Source: Tetraselmis striata (taxonomy: Eukaryota > Chlorophyta > Chlorodendrophyceae > Chlorodendrales > Chlorodendraceae). Taken from it: a DNA stretch of 64,000 nucleotides. The DNA lies in the NCBI GenBank assembly GCA_006384855.1, contig VCJN01003282.1:49524-113523 (forward strand), written 5' to 3'. Below the pieces are notes generated by a model, which saw only the letters and a list, made by a program, of their open reading frames with translations, was not told the origin of the DNA and did not search any database. A program made the translations under genes and the position numbers. Positions 61,701-64,000 of the stretch are shown piece after piece (position 1 is the stretch's first letter; every line of letters starts with the position of its first letter).

Positions 61701-63859
61701 CGCCAGGCTGTCATCCGCTCGCGCGCCGCGCTGTCCTAACAAGAGGCGCAAGCCGCATCGACGATCCCCAGGCGCACGACGACATCACGCTGGGCCTGCG
61801 CCGGCTGCTGGCGGTGGCGCGCGTGCTGCGCGCGCAGAATGCAAGGCCGGCGCGCTGCAGCTCGCGTCCCCGAGGTCAAGTTCCAGCTGGAGGCGGAGAC
61901 GCTGGACCCAACTGGATGTGGGCATGTACCCAGGTGACTGCGCCCGGCCGCGATGGATGGCAACACCGGGACTCCTGCGAATTGCGAATTGCGAATTGCG
62001 CAGAGCCGCTTGCCTATATTTGCTTTACTATATTGACGTGCGACTCCAGCTACCGCTGCCGGGGCGCTGTAGGTGCGGGAGACCAACCAGATGGTGGAGG
62101 AGATGATGTTGCTGGCCAATGTGGCGGTTGCGGAAAAGATCGTGCAGGTGCGACAGCCAACGTCTCCGTGGCGGTCGCAACGTAGTCGAAGCATTTGATT
62201 GGGTTCGCGGTTCACAAAAATGATAAATCGTTTCGCACCATTGGGTCGGAGATTCCTTGATTTATTCGTGGATGATTCTGTTATACTTTCAGATGATTAT
62301 GGTTTCCTTCTTCGCAAAGCGGCCGCAACACCTGTATAAAACGATAGTCCTATAGCAACAAATACATATAAACAACTAATAATATATATATATAGCGAAC
62401 CCAAACCGTGCTCATTCCCCGCTGCCTGCCTGCCTGCCTGCATCACTCGTACGGCTGAGCGATAGCCGGCTGACTGATCGTCGCTGCCCCCTCCCCCCCC
62501 TTCTACTCTCCTCTCGTGGGGCAGTGCTTCCCGAGCCTGGCCGTCCTCCGCCGCCACGCCACGCCTGCGCCGCGGCAGTTTGAGCCGCTCCTGCGCGCCG
62601 CCGCGGCCGCCGGCATCGCCATCGACACCAGCAGCTCCAAGGCACCCCCCCCCTCCCCTAACTCCGGCAATGCCCAAGCACGAGGCCCAGTACTTTCCAC
62701 CGCACCAGCTCGCATGACAGCCTGCTGCACCCATTGGCAGCCCCATCTGCCCCATTCACCTACTCAGCGTCACCGTGAACCTCCAATGTATGCTGCAACC
62801 GGGCGGGCGGGATGCCCTAGGCAGGCTCGTGACCGGCCCGCCCCTGATTTGGATGGGCCGCTGCCTTCAGGCGCTGGCGGACTCCCTGGACCGCGCGGTG
62901 CGCGCGAACGACGGGTACTTCAACAAGCTCATCCGCATCATGACCACGCGCTGCATGACGCAGGTCCCCCCCCCCCCCCCCCCCTCCCCGGCCGCTTCAT
63001 CCCATCTCCCGTTCCTCTCGGCGCAGCTAACTTAGCGCACTGCCTGCTCCCTCGCATGGCAATGTGCGCAGGCGCTCTACTTCTGCTCGGGTGACCTGGC
63101 CGCGCCAGAGTTCCACCACTACGGTTCGTCCAGCCACCCCTGCTCTCAAATGCGCCATTGTACTTGGACGGGGGAGGCCATGTTACTGCTTCAAACGGGA
63201 GGTGCTAGGAGACGGCGTGCTTGCGTGCCGCCCCTTCGCACCGCGGTACTGATGCCCGTCAACGCCGCCGCCACAGGCGCTTACGCAGCAGCCGTTAATA
63301 CACGAGCAGTGAATATGTATCGGCTGGGAGTGTTCGGGCTCGTAGCGATATTAGGATAAATGTCCGGTCATGTATTGACCATATTATGTGATGAATAATA
63401 AGGTGTTTTGTGCGATGTCCATGGGCATGTATACGTAAGACATGCCACAGGACACCATACCGGGTGGCAAAGGAGTAACGAGGCGTAACGGGCGCCGTCT
63501 CCGCGGATCTGCACAATACTTGTTGAGGAAACTCTTCCGGGATGGCGGGCAGATACACACTGACAGCACGGGTAGAGGAGGACCTGGAGTAGCGGAAAGC
63601 GCTGATGCGGTGGCAGCGGAGTCCCTGATGCGGGGGCGGGGTCGGCTGGGCTGTCTCCCAGCCTACCGGCGGAAGAATGCCACCGCGGTTTGTTTGCTGA
63701 CGCTGGCCACGTGAACGCGCCGCCTGGGTCTTGGCAGGCTTGGCGGCGCCCACCTACACGCACTTCACCTCCCCCATCCGGCGCTACGCGGACGTCACGG
63801 TGCACCGCCTGCTGGCAGCGTCCATCGGGCTCAGGCCGCTGCCGGACAGCGCGCGACAA
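55729..63859 (+). CDS. DIS3: DIS3/RRP44 exosome ribonuclease, 3' end beyond the window
   Basis: Exons: 55729-55782, 55881-56018, 56200-56357, 56466-56550, 57032-57144, 57257-57428, 57849-57960, 58971-59113, 59474-59674, 60219-60434, 60643-60808, 61045-61258, 61707-61933, 62073-62147, 62525-62641, 62871-62963, 63072-63123, 63738-63859; more must follow. DIS3 is the catalytic exosome subunit, degrading RNA from the 3' end and cutting internally. The N-terminus shows [14 protein letters not shown] and the PIN endonuclease ([38 protein letters not shown]: the acidic residues are kept). Cold-shock-like parts follow ([17 protein letters not shown]). The RNB exonuclease site reads [14 protein letters not shown], later [15 protein letters not shown] and [13 protein letters not shown]. 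Introns starting at 55783, 56358, 57429, 59675 and 62642 appear to be GC-AG. Exons 11-13 contain several single-base frame breaks, described under findings, so the copy as sequenced is not fully open. Confidence 0.9.
58084..58262. repeat. TATA/TACA-rich simple repeat in DIS3 intron 7
   Basis: About 180 bp of alternating T/A with scattered C and G, including TATATCTATATC arrays and ATATACATATG words. It lies in the longest DIS3 intron (57961-58970), which also holds a (TAA)n run at about 58560-58592. Base composition is opposite to the GC-rich exons around it. Confidence 0.85.
58560..58592. repeat. (TAA)n microsatellite in DIS3 intron 7
   Basis: About ten TAA/AAT units in a row with one interruption, inside the 1-kb intron. 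Confidence 0.85.
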
Positions 63860-64000
63860 GTGAACCCCCCCCCCACCCCCCCTCGCCCTCGCCCAGGCGC
63901 CGCGCAGTCACCCGCCTCTGCCTGCCGATTGTTTTACTTCGCCCGGGTAGAGGCATTTTCGTGCTGATACTTCGCTCCCCCTGGCTGGGCGCCATCCTCC

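Noticed and set aside
1..64000. CRISPR arrays, operons, Shine-Dalgarno sites and tRNA genes
   Set aside because: No regularly spaced repeats, no polycistronic layout, and no tRNA-like A/B boxes with foldable arms were found by eye. The introns show the DNA is eukaryotic.

Overview
The window looks like nuclear DNA of a green alga (Chlorophyta). The genes are GC-rich and intron-dense. Several carry TGTAA, the green-algal polyadenylation signal, 30-220 nt after the stop. Two proteins begin with chloroplast-transit-like leaders and a third is a candidate. The introns and spacers are full of long poly-G/poly-C runs, while the spacers themselves are often AT-rich. No prokaryotic features were seen. 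I rebuilt gene models by hand, matching GT-AG (and some GC-AG) splice sites, codon phase and remembered family signatures. Exon ends are therefore predictions, but every multi-exon model described as complete keeps phase across all junctions.

Layout. 1-6.5 kb: a spacer with a decayed tyrosine-recombinase element (1.2-2.3 kb). 6.6-12.6 kb (+): a 1742-aa nuclear protein with the PNUTS/PPP1R10 layout (TFIIS-N domain, KTVSF PP1 docking motif, C-terminal CCCH finger) plus a half CXXC finger and a long Ala/Thr/Pro repeat region. 12.6-16.4 kb: spacer with a tandem repeat and a 118-bp foldback. 16.4-19.0 kb (+): an MscS-type mechanosensitive channel, probably plastidic. 19.4-19.9 kb: a diverged retroelement fragment. 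21.07-21.24 kb (+): RPB12, a 53-aa RNA polymerase subunit. 22.1-25.0 kb (-): an unnamed plastid-type membrane protein of 318 aa. 27.7-31.8 kb (+): an MFS anion/phosphate transporter (SLC17/PHT4-like). 32.4-33.2 kb (-): an RG-repeat protein of unknown function. 37.0-39.0 kb (-): an SCaMC-like mitochondrial carrier. 40.4-41.2 kb (+): a secretory ankyrin protein. 41.5-44.7 kb (-): TFIIF alpha (RAP74). 45.2-53.1 kb (-): two tandem, dead copies of one non-LTR retrotransposon. 55.7 kb to the window end (+): DIS3/RRP44, the exosome nuclease, cut by the window edge.

The genes do not form a pathway. Four of them (PNUTS-like protein, RPB12, TFIIF alpha, DIS3) serve RNA polymerase II transcription or nuclear RNA decay, which may be coincidence. 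The most unusual points are the PNUTS plus half-CXXC combination, five GC-AG introns in DIS3, a strong habit of poly-C tracts just after 5' splice sites, and a cluster of single-base indels limited to DIS3 exons 11-13.
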